Source of the DNA: Woeseiaceae bacterium
GTDB taxonomy: Bacteria; Pseudomonadota; Gammaproteobacteria; Steroidobacterales; Woeseiaceae
Assembly: GCA_021773135.1 (NCBI GenBank)
Contig: JAJFKP010000006.1
Span: 1-64,000, forward strand
Direction of reading: 5' to 3'
Length of the DNA stretch: 64,000 nt
The position numbers and the translations under genes were made by a program. Positions 1 through 9,656 of this stretch are shown piece after piece. How positions within the stretch are numbered: position 1 is the stretch's first letter; the number at the start of each line of letters is the position of its first letter. The notes beneath the pieces were generated by a model. The model saw nothing but the letters and a program-made list of their open reading frames with translations. It made no database searches and was not told the origin of the DNA.

Positions 1-130
1 TGGCGGAGTGGACGGGATGGACCAGCGGCATCCTGCCGCTGTCCCTGCGGGCGCTCTTCGAGCGTCCCCAATCGCTCCCGGCGATTGGGTCGAACTCGCT
101 TCGCGGGTTCGAATGATCAACGTTCGGAGA
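1..130. repeat. Hairpin train next to a second copy of the tRNA-Asp 3' end
   Basis: Positions 1-18 are identical to positions 171-188, the 3' end of the intact tRNA-Asp. Between them lie four short inverted repeats: 24-40 (7-bp arms, 3-nt loop), 51-63 (5-bp arms), 67-89 (9-bp arms) and 92-110 (8-bp arms with one G.T pair). No convincing protein-coding frame is seen. The stretch could be a degenerate tRNA-Asp copy or the scar of an element that used the tRNA 3' end as its attachment site. The left side is cut by the window edge, so its full extent is unknown. Confidence 0.5.
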
Positions 131-131
131 C

Positions 132-161
132 AAAAAAAACCGGGCCCCTTCCGGGACCCGG
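132..161 (-). terminator. Rho-independent terminator of the tRNA-Val/tRNA-Asp unit
   Basis: Directly after the CCA end of tRNA-Asp on the minus strand, a GC-rich hairpin (arms about 140-147 and 153-161) is followed by a run of eight T (A on plus, 132-139). A T run also lies on the other side (164-169), so the structure could work in both directions. Confidence 0.85.
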
Positions 162-170
162 CATTTTTTG

Positions 171-247
171 TGGCGGAGTGGACGGGATTCGAACCCGCGA
201 CCCCCGGCGTGACAGGCCGGTATTCTAACCAGCTGAACTACCACTCC
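171..247 (-). tRNA. tRNA-Asp (GTC)
   Basis: The minus strand reads as a 77-nt cloverleaf with encoded CCA, a TTCGAATCC T-loop and anticodon GTC in the middle of the anticodon arm. It lies 6 nt downstream of tRNA-Val on the same strand and is followed by a strong terminator, so the two are probably co-transcribed. The last 18 nt of the gene are repeated at 1-18. Confidence 0.97.
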
Positions 248-253
248 TAAACC

Positions 254-329
254 TGGTGGGTGCTGACGGGATCGAACCGCCGACCCTCGCCTTGTAAGGG
301 CGATGCTCTACCAGCTGAGCTAAGCACCC
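254..329 (-). tRNA. tRNA-Val (TAC)
   Basis: This is a 76-nt cloverleaf on the minus strand, beginning GGGTGCTTAGCTCAG, with anticodon TAC and encoded CCA. It is the first gene of a two-tRNA unit, and tRNA-Asp follows after 6 nt. Confidence 0.97.
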
Positions 330-346
330 GCTGAACAAACAGAATT

Positions 347-424
347 CGGGGACAGTGACCTTAGTTAACTACGTCGATAAAAGCGTCCAACCGACCATAA
401 TGCAACTAGGGACACTGCCCCCAA
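347..424. repeat. REP-like imperfect inverted repeat (about 19-nt arms)
   Basis: Arms at 348-366 and 404-422 are imperfect reverse complements, built around a GGGGACAGTG / CACTGCCCC core and enclosing about 37 bp of AT-richer DNA. The flanking AATTCGGGGACAGT type of sequence resembles short palindromic elements associated with REP-type (Y1) transposases in other proteobacteria. That family link is inference from memory. No transposase gene is present. It lies in the upstream region of tRNA-Val and may contain or displace its promoter. Confidence 0.45.
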
Positions 425-538
425 ACCTGTGTATGCGTCACAGCTGTGTTCTCAACAAATGGACACAACTCCGGGCCAGAACTGAAAAAAATCATGCCGT
501 TACGGCGTAATTCTTTACCCCCCGACCCGAAGGGCGCG

Positions 539-811
539 CTAGTTTACGGCATCCTTCAGGGCTTTGCCAGCCTTGAAACCAGGCACATTGCTGGCCTTGA
601 TTTGGATTGCTTCCCCGGTGCGAGGATTACGTCCCATGCGAGCCGCACGCGCCTTAACTGAGAAAGTTCCGAAGCCAACGAGCGAGACTGAACCGCCACT
701 CGCGAGCGTGCTGGTTACACTGTCAAGCACACCGTCGACCGCTTTGGTTGCATCCGCTCTCGACAGGCCTGCCGAAGCCGCAACCGCCTCAATGAGTTCA
801 CCCTTATTCAT
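539..811 (-). CDS. hupB: DNA-binding protein HU-beta
   Basis: This 90-residue HU/IHF-family nucleoid protein binds and bends DNA without strong sequence preference and compacts the chromosome. The sequence shows the full HU fold: N-terminal [11 protein letters not shown] helix, the GFGTFSV strand, and the DNA-binding arm with GRNPRTGE, ending in KALKDAVN. An in-frame start 27 nt upstream exists, but the ATG at 811 has a good AAGGGTGA ribosome site and matches the usual HU N-terminus. It follows lon, the common gammaproteobacterial order. A separate consensus-like promoter lies at 994-1022, giving a leader of about 175 nt. Confidence 0.96.
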   Translation of the reverse strand: MNKGELIEAVAASAGLSRADATKAVDGVLDSVTSTLASGGSVSLVGFGTFSVKARAARMGRNPRTGEAIQIKASNVPGFKAGKALKDAVN

Positions 812-993
812 GCATTCACCCTTGCTAAAAGTATTCAAAATAAAACAATGCGGAATGCCATAAGAAAATCGTCCCGCATCTCCGTGCGCGCTCCAGAGTT
901 TGCAAACGCGTTACCCTTTTTTGCCGGTGATCAGTGAAGAAGTCACCAACGCCTTGGCACGCTTGGCTTCCGGCGCATCAAAGCTCGCGTTAG

Positions 994-1022
994 CTTATAC
1001 CAAGCGCCCCAAACACCGTCAA
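994..1022 (-). promoter_or_regulatory. Sigma-70-type promoter of hupB
   Basis: On the minus strand a -35 TTGACG (1017-1022) and a -10 TATAAG (994-999) are separated by exactly 17 nt. Transcription would start near 987, about 175 nt before the hupB start, leaving a long 5' leader that includes an inverted repeat (GGTGA...TCACC). Confidence 0.7.
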
Positions 1023-1052
1023 CAAGCCCAGTGTTTTAGCGGTTTTCAGCGT

Positions 1053-3512
1053 TTAGTGGGGACGGGCGATGTCGGTCGATTTGTCGTCTTTTTTGGGTGC
1101 TTCGGACTCCGCCTTGGAGCCCTTGGATTTCGCCTCGGGTACCGGTACGTGTTGCAAAGCTACCTCAAGAACTTCGTCAATCCATTTCACAGGAACTATG
1201 TCCAGCTTGTCTTTGATGTTCTTCGGTATTTCTGCAAGGTCTTTTTCGTTTTCCTGGGGTATGAGCACCGTCTCGATGCCCCCTCTGTGGGCCGCGAGCA
1301 ACTTCTCTTTGAGGCCGCCAATTGGCAGCACTTCACCACGTAAAGTGATCTCTCCAGTCATCGCTACAGCACTCTTAACAGGGATGTCGGTTAACGCCGA
1401 CACGAGGGCAGTACACATGCCAACTCCCGCACTCGGTCCGTCCTTGGGAGTGGCCCCTTCGGGCACATGGACATGTACATCAAGCTTTTGATGAAAGTCC
1501 GGATCGATACCCAGAACGCCGGCACGACTCCGTACCACCGTCATCGCAGCCTGAATTGACTCCGTCATGACGTCGCCCAGCTGCCCCGTATGCGTCAATT
1601 TCCCCTTGCCGGGAACGACAGCGCCCTCGATAGTTAACAGTTCGCCGCCGACCTCAGTCCAGGCAAGACCGGTAACCTGGCCAACCTGATCATTGTCCTC
1701 CGCTTTGCCATAGCGGAAGCGGCGCACACCCAGATATTTCTCCATACTCTTAGGGGTAACACGAACTCGCGAATCTTTGGGTTTGAGTAGCAGCGATTTG
1801 ACCACCTTGCGACAGATTTTCGAGATTTCCCGCTCAAGGTTTCGGACACCGGATTCACGCGTATAGTGCTGAATCACGTCAAGCACAGCAGACTTGCTGA
1901 TCGAAAGCTCGTCGTCCCGCAGACCGTTTTCTTTCATCTGCTTCGGAATCAGATAGCGCATTGCAATATTAAGCTTTTCATCCTCGGTGTAACCAGGAAT
2001 ACGAATAACTTCCATGCGGTCGAGGAGCGGCGCCGGTATGTTCAGGCTATTAGCCGTGCAGACGAACATGACATCTGACAAGTCGAAATCGACCTCGAGG
2101 TAGTGATCGGCAAAACTCGAATTCTGCTCTGGATCCAGCACTTCCAGCAGCGCCGAAGACGGATCACCACGGAAATCCATTGCCATCTTATCGACCTCAT
2201 CCAGGAGGAACAGCGGGTTTCTCACCGTTGTTTTCGCAAGGTTTTGAATGATCTTGCCTGGCATCGATCCGATATACGTTCTGCGGTGGCCGCGGATTTC
2301 GGCCTCATCACGCACACCACCCAGCGACATGCGGACAAACTTTCGATTGGTCGCCCGGGCGATACTTTGGCCCAGTGATGTTTTGCCGACACCCGGTGGA
2401 CCAACGAGACACAGAATAGGACCCTTTAGTCGCTTAACTCGCAACTGAACTGCCAGGTACTCAAGAATTCGCTCCTTGACCTTATCTAGTCCGTAGTGAT
2501 CTTCTTCGAGCACCTCTTCCGCCCGGCTAAGGTCTTTCAATACCTTGCTGCGTTTTTTCCAGGGCGCCTTTAACAGCCAGTCGACATAGTTCCTGACGAC
2601 CGTGGCCTCCGCCGACATCGGAGACATGAGCTTGAGCTTGTTCAGCTCCGAAGTAGCCTTTTCCTTGGCCTCTTTTGGCATGCCCGCCTTTTCAATCTTC
2701 TTTTCCAGATCGGCCAACTCATTTGGCGCATCTTCCATTTCGCCGAGTTCTTTCTGAATCGCTTTCATTTGCTCATTCAGATAATACTCGCGCTGGCTTT
2801 TTTCCATTTGTTGCTTAACGCGGCCCCGAATGCGTTTCTCGATCTGCAGGACGTCAATTTCACCCTCGATGATGCCAAGGATTTGCTCCAGGCGTACTTT
2901 GACATCCTGTATTTCCAGGACACGCTGTTTCTCAGCCAGCTTCAACGCCATGTGCGCGGCCACTGTATCAGCCAGCCTGCCAGCCTCGTCGATGCCTGAC
3001 AGTGACGTCAATATTTCGGGTGGTACTTTCTTGTTCAGTTTTACGTATTGTTCGAACTGCGCAATGATCGAACGGACCAATACGTCGACCTCGCGTTCAT
3101 CGTGACGGTCTTCCTCCGCGAGAATCGTGATCTCGGCTGAAAAGTGATCAGTGACGATCAACTCGTCAACACTTGCTCGCTCACCACCCTCGACCAGCAC
3201 CTTAACCGTGCCGTCAGGCAGCTTGAGCAATTGCAGGATCGTCGCCAACGTGCCGACGTCATACAGATTCTCCGGGGCGGGATCGTCCATGTCAGCAGCC
3301 TGCTGCGCGATAAGGAGAATCTTCTTGCCACTGTTCATGGCGCGATCAAGCGCGACAATCGACTTCTCTCGCCCGACAAACAGAGGAATGACCATGTGTG
3401 GGTACACAACGACATCCCGTAACGGCAGGACCGGTATTCCCCTCACGCCGTCCCCAATGACTTCATCGAGGCGCTCAATTTCATTGTCAATGGTTAGATC
3501 TTTATCAGACAC
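1053..3512 (-). CDS. lon: ATP-dependent protease Lon
   Basis: This cytoplasmic AAA+ serine protease degrades misfolded and regulatory proteins. It has 819 residues, close to the usual bacterial LonA length. The N-terminal substrate-binding domain starts near residue 25 ([13 protein letters not shown]). Walker A is GPPGVGKT at 371-378, followed by the LLDEVDK Walker B near 437. The protease domain carries the PKDGPSAG motif with catalytic Ser694 and the partner Lys737 in GGLKEK. It sits between clpX and hupB on the same strand, with about 240 bp upstream, enough for its own promoter. No clear heat-shock promoter was recognised there. Confidence 0.98.
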   Translation of the reverse strand: MSDKDLTIDNEIERLDEVIGDGVRGIPVLPLRDVVVYPHMVIPLFVGREKSIVALDRAMNSGKKILLIAQQAADMDDPAPENLYDVGTLATILQLLKLPDGTVKVLVEGGERASVDELIVTDHFSAEITILAEEDRHDEREVDVLVRSIIAQFEQYVKLNKKVPPEILTSLSGIDEAGRLADTVAAHMALKLAEKQRVLEIQDVKVRLEQILGIIEGEIDVLQIEKRIRGRVKQQMEKSQREYYLNEQMKAIQKELGEMEDAPNELADLEKKIEKAGMPKEAKEKATSELNKLKLMSPMSAEATVVRNYVDWLLKAPWKKRSKVLKDLSRAEEVLEEDHYGLDKVKERILEYLAVQLRVKRLKGPILCLVGPPGVGKTSLGQSIARATNRKFVRMSLGGVRDEAEIRGHRRTYIGSMPGKIIQNLAKTTVRNPLFLLDEVDKMAMDFRGDPSSALLEVLDPEQNSSFADHYLEVDFDLSDVMFVCTANSLNIPAPLLDRMEVIRIPGYTEDEKLNIAMRYLIPKQMKENGLRDDELSISKSAVLDVIQHYTRESGVRNLEREISKICRKVVKSLLLKPKDSRVRVTPKSMEKYLGVRRFRYGKAEDNDQVGQVTGLAWTEVGGELLTIEGAVVPGKGKLTHTGQLGDVMTESIQAAMTVVRSRAGVLGIDPDFHQKLDVHVHVPEGATPKDGPSAGVGMCTALVSALTDIPVKSAVAMTGEITLRGEVLPIGGLKEKLLAAHRGGIETVLIPQENEKDLAEIPKNIKDKLDIVPVKWIDEVLEVALQHVPVPEAKSKGSKAESEAPKKDDKSTDIARPH

Positions 3513-3688
3513 TTATAAAATCCTTGCTTGCACTGGGTATGGTTTCATAGAGCGGGACATAAGTCCGTTTCAGCTATTATCAAGCAGGATGGGCGCCCTA
3601 TTTTGAACAGTGCGCTCTGAAAGCCCTGCCCGCCATTACGCTATCGGCGAGGCTGAAAAAATCCTGAATGTTGATTTCGCTGCAAACA

Positions 3689-3716
3689 GGTCTCTTTACC
3701 CAAGTCAAAGGAGACC
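3689..3716. repeat. Inverted repeat between clpX and lon
   Basis: Arms GGTCTCTTT (3689-3697) and AAAGGAGACC (3707-3716) pair over nine positions with one bulge. The repeat lies just after the clpX stop and about 180 nt before the lon start. It lacks a T run on either strand, so it looks more like an operator or mRNA structure than an intrinsic terminator. Confidence 0.4.
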
Positions 3717-3754
3717 ATTCGAAATAAAAGTCGTGCTGTACGCTACGACCTGAA

Positions 3755-5065
3755 TCAGTTGTCGGAACCCGTCGCGCGTTCCTGTTGCTCAATATTGACC
3801 GTCGGTGGCTCGTCGGACTCATGAATAACGTATGGCTTCGTCTCACCATTCACCACCGCCTCGTCCAGCACGACCTTTCTGGCGCTGGCAGAAGAAGGCA
3901 AATCGTACATCGTATCCAACAGGACACTCTCGAGAATGGTGCGCAAACCGCGCGCGCCGGTCTTGCGTTTCATCGCTCGCTGAGCAACCGCGCGCAGTGC
4001 GTCCTCGCGAAACTCGAGCTCGACACCTTCCATATCGAACAGTTTGCGGTACTGTTTGGTCAGTGCGTTCTTCGGCTCTTCGAGAATACTGATAAGCGCG
4101 TCTTCATCCAGCTCTTCAAGCGTTGCCACTACAGGCAGTCTGCCTACAAATTCCGGAATCAAACCAAATTTAATCAGGTCTTCCGGCTCGACGTCATGCA
4201 GAAGTTCGCCGACATTCTGTTCTTCCGCTTCGGTCTTGACGTCGGCGGTGAATCCGATACCGCTCTTTGACGAGCGATCCTGAATTATTTTTTCGAGGCC
4301 CGCAAACGCGCCGCCCACGATAAACAGAATATTGCCGGTATCGACCTGCAGGAATTCCTGTTGCGGGTGTTTTCTGCCACCCTGCGGCGGCACCGACGCG
4401 ATGGTGCCCTCGATCAATTTCAGCAACGCCTGCTGCACGCCTTCACCGGAAACATCCCGAGTGATTGAAGGGTTGTCAGATTTGCGAGAAATCTTATCGA
4501 TTTCATCAATATAGACGATTCCGGTCTGCGCCTTGTCAACATCGTAATCGCATTTCTGCAGCAGCTTCTGAATAATATTTTCGACGTCTTCACCGACATA
4601 GCCTGCTTCGGTCAGCGTCGTCGCATCAGCAATTGTGAATGGCACGTTTAACAGACGTGCCAGCGTTTCAGCCAGCAAGGTCTTGCCACAGCCGGTGGGT
4701 CCGATCAATAGGATATTGCTCTTCGCGAGCTCTATATCATCTTTGCGATCCCCGGCGGCGTCATCGAGTCGTTTGTAATGGTTGTATACAGCGACGGCCA
4801 GCACTTTCTTGGCGCGTTGCTGGCCAATCACATACTCATCGAGAATCGATTTTATTTCCTGCGGTTTTGGCAGCTTGTCGCGACTCGTATCACCGGCGTC
4901 TTCGAGTTCTTCGCGGATGATGTCATTACAGAGTTCTACGCATTCATCGCAGATAAATACGGACGGGCCCGCAATCAGTTTACGGACTTCGTGCTGGCTC
5001 TTGCCACAAAACGAACAATAGAGGAGTTTGCCGTCCTCATTTTTTCCACGAGCGTCATCGCTCAT
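3755..5065 (-). CDS. clpX: ATP-dependent Clp protease ATP-binding subunit ClpX
   Basis: This AAA+ unfoldase feeds substrates to ClpP. It is 436 residues from the chosen start. The N-terminal zinc-binding domain has the paired cysteines of YCSFCGKS and ICDECVELC, then Walker A GPTGCGKT and Walker B VYIDEID, the GYVGEDVE pore loop, and the IGF-type ClpP-docking loop ([11 protein letters not shown]). The reading frame opens at a TTG 18 nt upstream, but the ATG at 5065 has an AGAGG ribosome site and gives the normal N-terminus ([17 protein letters not shown]). It follows clpP, the standard clpP-clpX-lon order. Confidence 0.98.
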   Translation of the reverse strand: MSDDARGKNEDGKLLYCSFCGKSQHEVRKLIAGPSVFICDECVELCNDIIREELEDAGDTSRDKLPKPQEIKSILDEYVIGQQRAKKVLAVAVYNHYKRLDDAAGDRKDDIELAKSNILLIGPTGCGKTLLAETLARLLNVPFTIADATTLTEAGYVGEDVENIIQKLLQKCDYDVDKAQTGIVYIDEIDKISRKSDNPSITRDVSGEGVQQALLKLIEGTIASVPPQGGRKHPQQEFLQVDTGNILFIVGGAFAGLEKIIQDRSSKSGIGFTADVKTEAEEQNVGELLHDVEPEDLIKFGLIPEFVGRLPVVATLEELDEDALISILEEPKNALTKQYRKLFDMEGVELEFREDALRAVAQRAMKRKTGARGLRTILESVLLDTMYDLPSSASARKVVLDEAVVNGETKPYVIHESDEPPTVNIEQQERATGSDN

Positions 5066-5189
5066 AACCGCATGCCTCTGCAACCAAAAATCAGTCTGTT
5101 ACGACTGCATGTTTATATAACACGCGCACTTTAAGGGTGCAAAGCGCCATGTCTCAACTATCGGGAATAGTGGCGATAAACCACTGATT

Positions 5190-5822
5190 TTACTTGGAAT
5201 CGTCCTTCTTAGACGCGCTCATTTCCGTCCGGTTCCCGAGTACCGTGTCAATAAGGCCATACCGGACCGCCGCTTCGCCGCTCATGAAATTATCTCGCTC
5301 CAGATCTTTTTCAATAGTTTCAACGGGTTGCCCGGTACTTTTCGCCATAATCTCATTCAGCTTACGTTTTAGCGCAAGGACCTCTCTGGCATGGATGTCG
5401 ATATCTGTTGCCTGTCCCTGGTAACCGGCACTCGGCTGGTGAACCATTATGCGCGAGTGCGGTAACGCGTAGCGTTTGCCCTGAGCACCGCCGCCCAGTA
5501 ACAGCGCGCCCATACTTGCCGCCTGGCCAACGCAGATGGTGGATACATCGCAATTCACGAACTGCATCGTATCGTAGATTGACAGACCGGCGGTTACCGA
5601 ACCACCCGGCGAATTGATGTAGAGCTGGATGTCCTTGTCAGGATTGTCAGATTCAAGAAACAACAGCTGCGCGACCACCAGGTTGGCCATATGGTCTTCG
5701 ACCGGCCCGACGATGAAAATCAAACGGTCCTTAAGTAGCCTGGAGTAGATGTCGTAAGACCGTTCTCCACGGGCAGTCTGCTCGACCACCATCGGTACAA
5801 GATTCAGTGCTTTTGCGCTCAT
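5190..5822 (-). CDS. clpP: ATP-dependent Clp protease proteolytic subunit ClpP
   Basis: This is the serine peptidase of the ClpXP/ClpAP complexes, 210 residues. The catalytic triad is visible as Ser103 in GQAASMGA, His128 in MVHQP and Asp177 in LERDNF. The oxyanion motif SPGGSVTAG is intact. A short N-terminal propeptide precedes the mature start. It lies 67 bp downstream of tig and 124 bp upstream of clpX on the same strand, so tig-clpP-clpX could share transcripts, although the gaps allow separate promoters. Confidence 0.98.
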   Translation of the reverse strand: MSAKALNLVPMVVEQTARGERSYDIYSRLLKDRLIFIVGPVEDHMANLVVAQLLFLESDNPDKDIQLYINSPGGSVTAGLSIYDTMQFVNCDVSTICVGQAASMGALLLGGGAQGKRYALPHSRIMVHQPSAGYQGQATDIDIHAREVLALKRKLNEIMAKSTGQPVETIEKDLERDNFMSGEAAVRYGLIDTVLGNRTEMSASKKDDSK

Positions 5823-5889
5823 TTATTTACCTGTAATCATCTGTAATATGTCTCGTCATCAACCAGTTTGGCGACCGATGTTTCTAATT

Positions 5890-7185
5890 CTACTCATCAG
5901 GTTGCATAAATTCCTTGAACCCTATCTTCTTTTTCTTTTCCTTGCCGTTCGCGACGAGCCATTCAATCGCCTGCTCTTCGAGCACCATCGGTTCGATTTG
6001 CGCCATGATTTGCGGATTACTCGTGTAGCTGGCAACGATTTCCTGCGGATTTTCATACCCTGCACACAACTGCTCGACGCGCGCTCGAAGGCGATCTGCG
6101 TCGACAGTAATATCGTTATCGTCAATGACCTGCCTGATCAACAGACTCAGGCGTACACGCTTTTCAGCGTTGTCGCGAAAATTGTCTATGGGCGGGGCCT
6201 GGGAATGGTCCTCAATGCCATACTGACGCATCGCTTCGTGCTGCATCGAATGCGCCTCCTGTTCGATCATCGCACCGGGCACATCCAGCGGATTGGCGTC
6301 CAATAACGCCGTCATTGCCTGCTCGCGAATTTCATTGCGGACTTTTTGCTCTGCCTCCCGCTGCATGTTTTCGACCACGTCATTTTTCAATTTTTCGAGG
6401 CCACCTTCGGTTACGCCGTAGGCCTCGGCCAGGCTGTCATCGAGCGGTGGCAACTCCTGCTCCTCGACCCGATGCACCTTGATGGAGAAATCGACCTTCT
6501 TGCCCTGCAATTCTTCGGCCTGGTAATCCTTTGGAAACTTGACCTTGAAAGACTTTTCGTCGTCCGCCTTAATTCCAAAGAGCGCCTTTTCAAAGTCGGG
6601 CAACATCTGCCCTTCGCCCAACACGACCGGCACTTCAGTCCCTTTGCCACCCTCGATCGTCTCGCCATTCAATTGACCTTCGAAATCGACGATCACCCGG
6701 TCGCCCTCCGCCGACGCCCGGTCGACGGCAACCCAGTCTGCTTTTTGCCGACGCAGATTGTCGAGCATGTCATCCCTGTCAGAGTCCCCGATATCGACCT
6801 CTGGCACGACAACCTCAATCTTTTCGAGCCCTTTCAGTGTGACCTCAGGTAAGACCTCGAAAGTCGCTGTGTAAACAAAGGCATCACTATTGTCAGTAAT
6901 TTCCGGCTGTATTTGTGGCTGTGCGACCGGACTCAGGTTTTCCTGCTGCACGGCATCACGATAGCTCTGGCCCATGAGATCGGAAAGCACTTCCTGCCGA
7001 ACTTTCGAGCCATAGTGCTGTTTGATGACTTTCGGCGGAACCTTGCCGGGGCGAAAACCTTTCAATTTAGCCGTTTTGCCTACTCTTTTGAGTCGGTTCT
7101 CGACTTCTTTCTCAATACGCTCGGCAGGAAGCTCCACGCGCATGCGCCGCTCCAGCGTTCCTGTCGATTCGACGGTAACCTGCAT
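5890..7185 (-). CDS. tig: Trigger factor (ribosome-associated chaperone/prolyl isomerase)
   Basis: This 431-residue protein binds the ribosomal exit tunnel and folds nascent chains. The N-terminal ribosome-binding domain contains the signature GFRPGKVPP near residues 44-52. The FKBP-type isomerase domain (about 150-245) includes GDRVIVDFEGQLNGE, and the helical C-terminal domain fills the rest. The C-terminus ends in a basic stretch (GKEKKKKIGFKEFMQPDE). It is the first gene of the tig-clpP-clpX-lon block and lies downstream of tRNA-Leu, a common arrangement in this class. Confidence 0.98.
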   Translation of the reverse strand: MQVTVESTGTLERRMRVELPAERIEKEVENRLKRVGKTAKLKGFRPGKVPPKVIKQHYGSKVRQEVLSDLMGQSYRDAVQQENLSPVAQPQIQPEITDNSDAFVYTATFEVLPEVTLKGLEKIEVVVPEVDIGDSDRDDMLDNLRRQKADWVAVDRASAEGDRVIVDFEGQLNGETIEGGKGTEVPVVLGEGQMLPDFEKALFGIKADDEKSFKVKFPKDYQAEELQGKKVDFSIKVHRVEEQELPPLDDSLAEAYGVTEGGLEKLKNDVVENMQREAEQKVRNEIREQAMTALLDANPLDVPGAMIEQEAHSMQHEAMRQYGIEDHSQAPPIDNFRDNAEKRVRLSLLIRQVIDDNDITVDADRLRARVEQLCAGYENPQEIVASYTSNPQIMAQIEPMVLEEQAIEWLVANGKEKKKKIGFKEFMQPDE

Positions 7186-7292
7186 TGTCCTTAAACCCTT
7201 TCGACTGGCTCTCGGACCGGCATGTATGTGCCTGGCCGAAAAGCAAATTTAACTTTATAAAACAATTAGATGAATTGAGATACCAGGGAGCC

Positions 7293-7519
<227 letters not shown>

Positions 7520-9337
7520 CTAGATGAACATCTCCAGCCAGATTTCAAAGGTGAGCATCCTGAAAAGATGCACGGCGACGGGCTCACTGGAGGCGCCTTC
7601 CCGAGCGTAGATGTCCAGATAATGATCCGCGACCCGCTGGTCAAGAAATTCCCGAAAGCGACTGTCGGGCCTACGCAGATTCAGGACAGCATCGCGAAGC
7701 TGGTCGGATTCGTTCAGCCAAAGTGGCATCGGCGCCGCCAACTGCTTCTTCACACCGTAGGCAACCTTTTGGTCAAAAATATCGGCCGCAAGGCCACGAA
7801 CGACCGGCTTGTTTACGCCGTTTGCATTGCGCAGTTCGTCCGGCATTTCCAGACCAAACTGCAAAATATCATTGCTTTCGAACGGGTGAAAACACTCCAG
7901 GCCAACCGCAGCAGAAAGCTTTTCCATTCTTTCGATCCAGCAATGGGCTGCTTCACGTAGCGTCATGAACGTGTATTGCGACTGAATTGGCCAGTCGGAC
8001 GTGACGTTCGCAAGCATGCCGACAATGTCATTGGCGGGTGGCGATACTGCGCCGGGAACAAGATCGCAACAGTTAGCTGAACACTTCTGCCCATAATCTC
8101 TGATTGATTTCCAATCCAGGTAAGGCGCCAGCGCACGCAAATGCCGCGATGGCATGCTCGCCAACGGCAGGTTGCGTCCGATCGCGCGAACAAAGGCAGG
8201 TAGCTTCAGGATTTTTTCAATCCTGCCGGCGACTTTGTGCTCGCGCTCGCCGAGAATGAAATCGGCGCCCTCTCCGGTCATTAGCGCCGTACATTGATCC
8301 GCTGCGTCTCGAGTGGTCATTTGCAGCGCCATTGCGTTCTCGAAGCGAGTCGGCTCTTCCAGCACATGAATCACCTGGCGCAGTGAACCAAGCAGGTCAT
8401 CGTCCGGAGCGACGAATGTGCGGCTGAATCCCATTCCAAGGGTTTCGGCTAGCCTGGCCGCGTCGCCGGACTCGTCACTCGACCAGGATTCGGCGCCAAA
8501 ACTAACGGCGCGAGTCTGCGCATCACTGAGTTCGGTAGCCAGGTGCGCCAGCAAAGCAGAATCGACGCCGCCTGAGAGCATTACCGCAAGCTCCGGGCAG
8601 GCGTCGAGATAATGGCCGACGTTTTTCCGGACGGCGTCAAGAACGAAACGCTTGCCCTCCTCTATCGTCAGATCGGGCTTAACGTCGATCGTTGGCGTAA
8701 AGTAGTCAGTTGTGTGTTGATTACCGGAATCGTCGAGCTTGACCACGAATCCGGGCACACACTTAAATATACCTTTGTAGAGTGTCTGCGGACCTGGTGT
8801 GAAGCCGTATCCGATCGCCGAATGGAGGTTGTTTCGATTGAGTTCTCGTTGATACCCAGGTGCATCAAGAATGGCTTTCGCTTCGGTAGCCACCCAGGTA
8901 TTTCCGTCGGCGTGCCCGAAATACATAGGCCGGTGCGCAAACCGATCGCGAACGAGGACAACCCCGCCGGAACCCAGTTCCACGATCATCAATGCGAAAC
9001 TACCATCAAGCCTGGCAAACCAACTGTTGCCATATTTACGGAATCCATCCAGAACAACGTTTGCAATATCGCCAGAATTCCGCGCATCAACCGACCGCGC
9101 CAGTTCCCCATGATTAAAAATCAATCCATCGAGAATGACCGCGAATTGCCCGTCGCAGTAGGTCGTCGTCGTATAACCCGACCCGGAGCGGCTGCGTGTT
9201 GCAACTGCGCAGCGCTCAGAGAAATTATCGACCGATTCCTGATCACCGCGGTACGCAATATTCTGCGAGATCTTCCGCAGTTGGCTGGCAAAATCTGCAT
9301 TGGCATGACTGCCAACGACGGCAACAAATCCGCTCAT
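7520..9337 (-). CDS. Asparagine-synthetase-like protein lacking the glutaminase cysteine
   Basis: This 605-residue protein has the two-domain AsnB architecture. The N-terminal Ntn-amidotransferase-like domain (about 1-200) retains the FNH (YNH-like) element (74-76), LDGSFA and RDRFAHRP. The C-terminal ATP-pyrophosphatase domain has the PP-loop SGGVDS at 255-260 and GEGAD further on. The protein starts MSGFV, so residue 2 is Ser instead of the Cys that is the glutaminase nucleophile in AsnB (MCG...). It may use ammonia or another nucleophile, as beta-lactam synthetases and lasso-peptide cyclases do. No precursor peptide, protease or transporter gene is adjacent. It is alone between tRNA-Leu and tRNA-Lys. 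The exact reaction cannot be named. Confidence 0.75.
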   Translation of the reverse strand: MSGFVAVVGSHANADFASQLRKISQNIAYRGDQESVDNFSERCAVATRSRSGSGYTTTTYCDGQFAVILDGLIFNHGELARSVDARNSGDIANVVLDGFRKYGNSWFARLDGSFALMIVELGSGGVVLVRDRFAHRPMYFGHADGNTWVATEAKAILDAPGYQRELNRNNLHSAIGYGFTPGPQTLYKGIFKCVPGFVVKLDDSGNQHTTDYFTPTIDVKPDLTIEEGKRFVLDAVRKNVGHYLDACPELAVMLSGGVDSALLAHLATELSDAQTRAVSFGAESWSSDESGDAARLAETLGMGFSRTFVAPDDDLLGSLRQVIHVLEEPTRFENAMALQMTTRDAADQCTALMTGEGADFILGEREHKVAGRIEKILKLPAFVRAIGRNLPLASMPSRHLRALAPYLDWKSIRDYGQKCSANCCDLVPGAVSPPANDIVGMLANVTSDWPIQSQYTFMTLREAAHCWIERMEKLSAAVGLECFHPFESNDILQFGLEMPDELRNANGVNKPVVRGLAADIFDQKVAYGVKKQLAAPMPLWLNESDQLRDAVLNLRRPDSRFREFLDQRVADHYLDIYAREGASSEPVAVHLFRMLTFEIWLEMFI

Positions 9338-9471
9338 CGAATGAGAATCCCCGGAATCCCTCTATTCAGGAAGATCCAGTTAAATAGCAATATTACGTGC
9401 GCGCAATCTAACGGCCCGATATTGTGACGCAGGTCACTGGAATGATCGGAACAGACATACACAAAGAGGAA

Positions 9472-9547
9472 TGGTGGGCCCTCGGGGGCTCGAACCCCGG
9501 ACCAAGAGATTAAGAGTCTCCTGCTCTACCAACTGAGCTAAAGGCCC
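9472..9547 (-). tRNA. tRNA-Lys (CTT)
   Basis: This is a 76-nt cloverleaf on the minus strand with anticodon CTT in the loop CTCTTAA, the TTCGAGCCC T-arm and encoded CCA. The acceptor stem pairs GGGCCTT with AGGGCCC (one G.T). A perfect 7-bp hairpin (9557-9573) lies just upstream, possibly a precursor-processing structure. Confidence 0.95.
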
Positions 9548-9548
9548 C

Positions 9549-9656
9549 AATATCCCCTCGTCCCAAGGACGAGAGCAATTGGTTGGTGGATATTGATCTT
9601 TAGTCGGCCGCGAAGAGCAGCGTTCGTTCGTTCTCCGTACCGAACTTGAAACTAGA
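9549..9656. other. Gene-free spacer between tRNA-Lys and the repeat array
   Basis: Apart from the 9557-9573 hairpin, the stretch 9597-9625 contains a degraded inverted match to the neighbouring 76-nt repeat unit (TTTAGTCGG followed by CGCGAAGA, with the middle missing). No coding frame is convincing. Confidence 0.4.

Noticed and set aside
8-250. 80-codon open frame across tRNA-Asp
   Set aside because: It runs antisense through a clear tRNA gene and its terminator.
7520-9337. Lasso-peptide biosynthesis locus
   Set aside because: Only a cyclase-like gene is present; no precursor peptide, leader peptidase or exporter gene lies within several kilobases.
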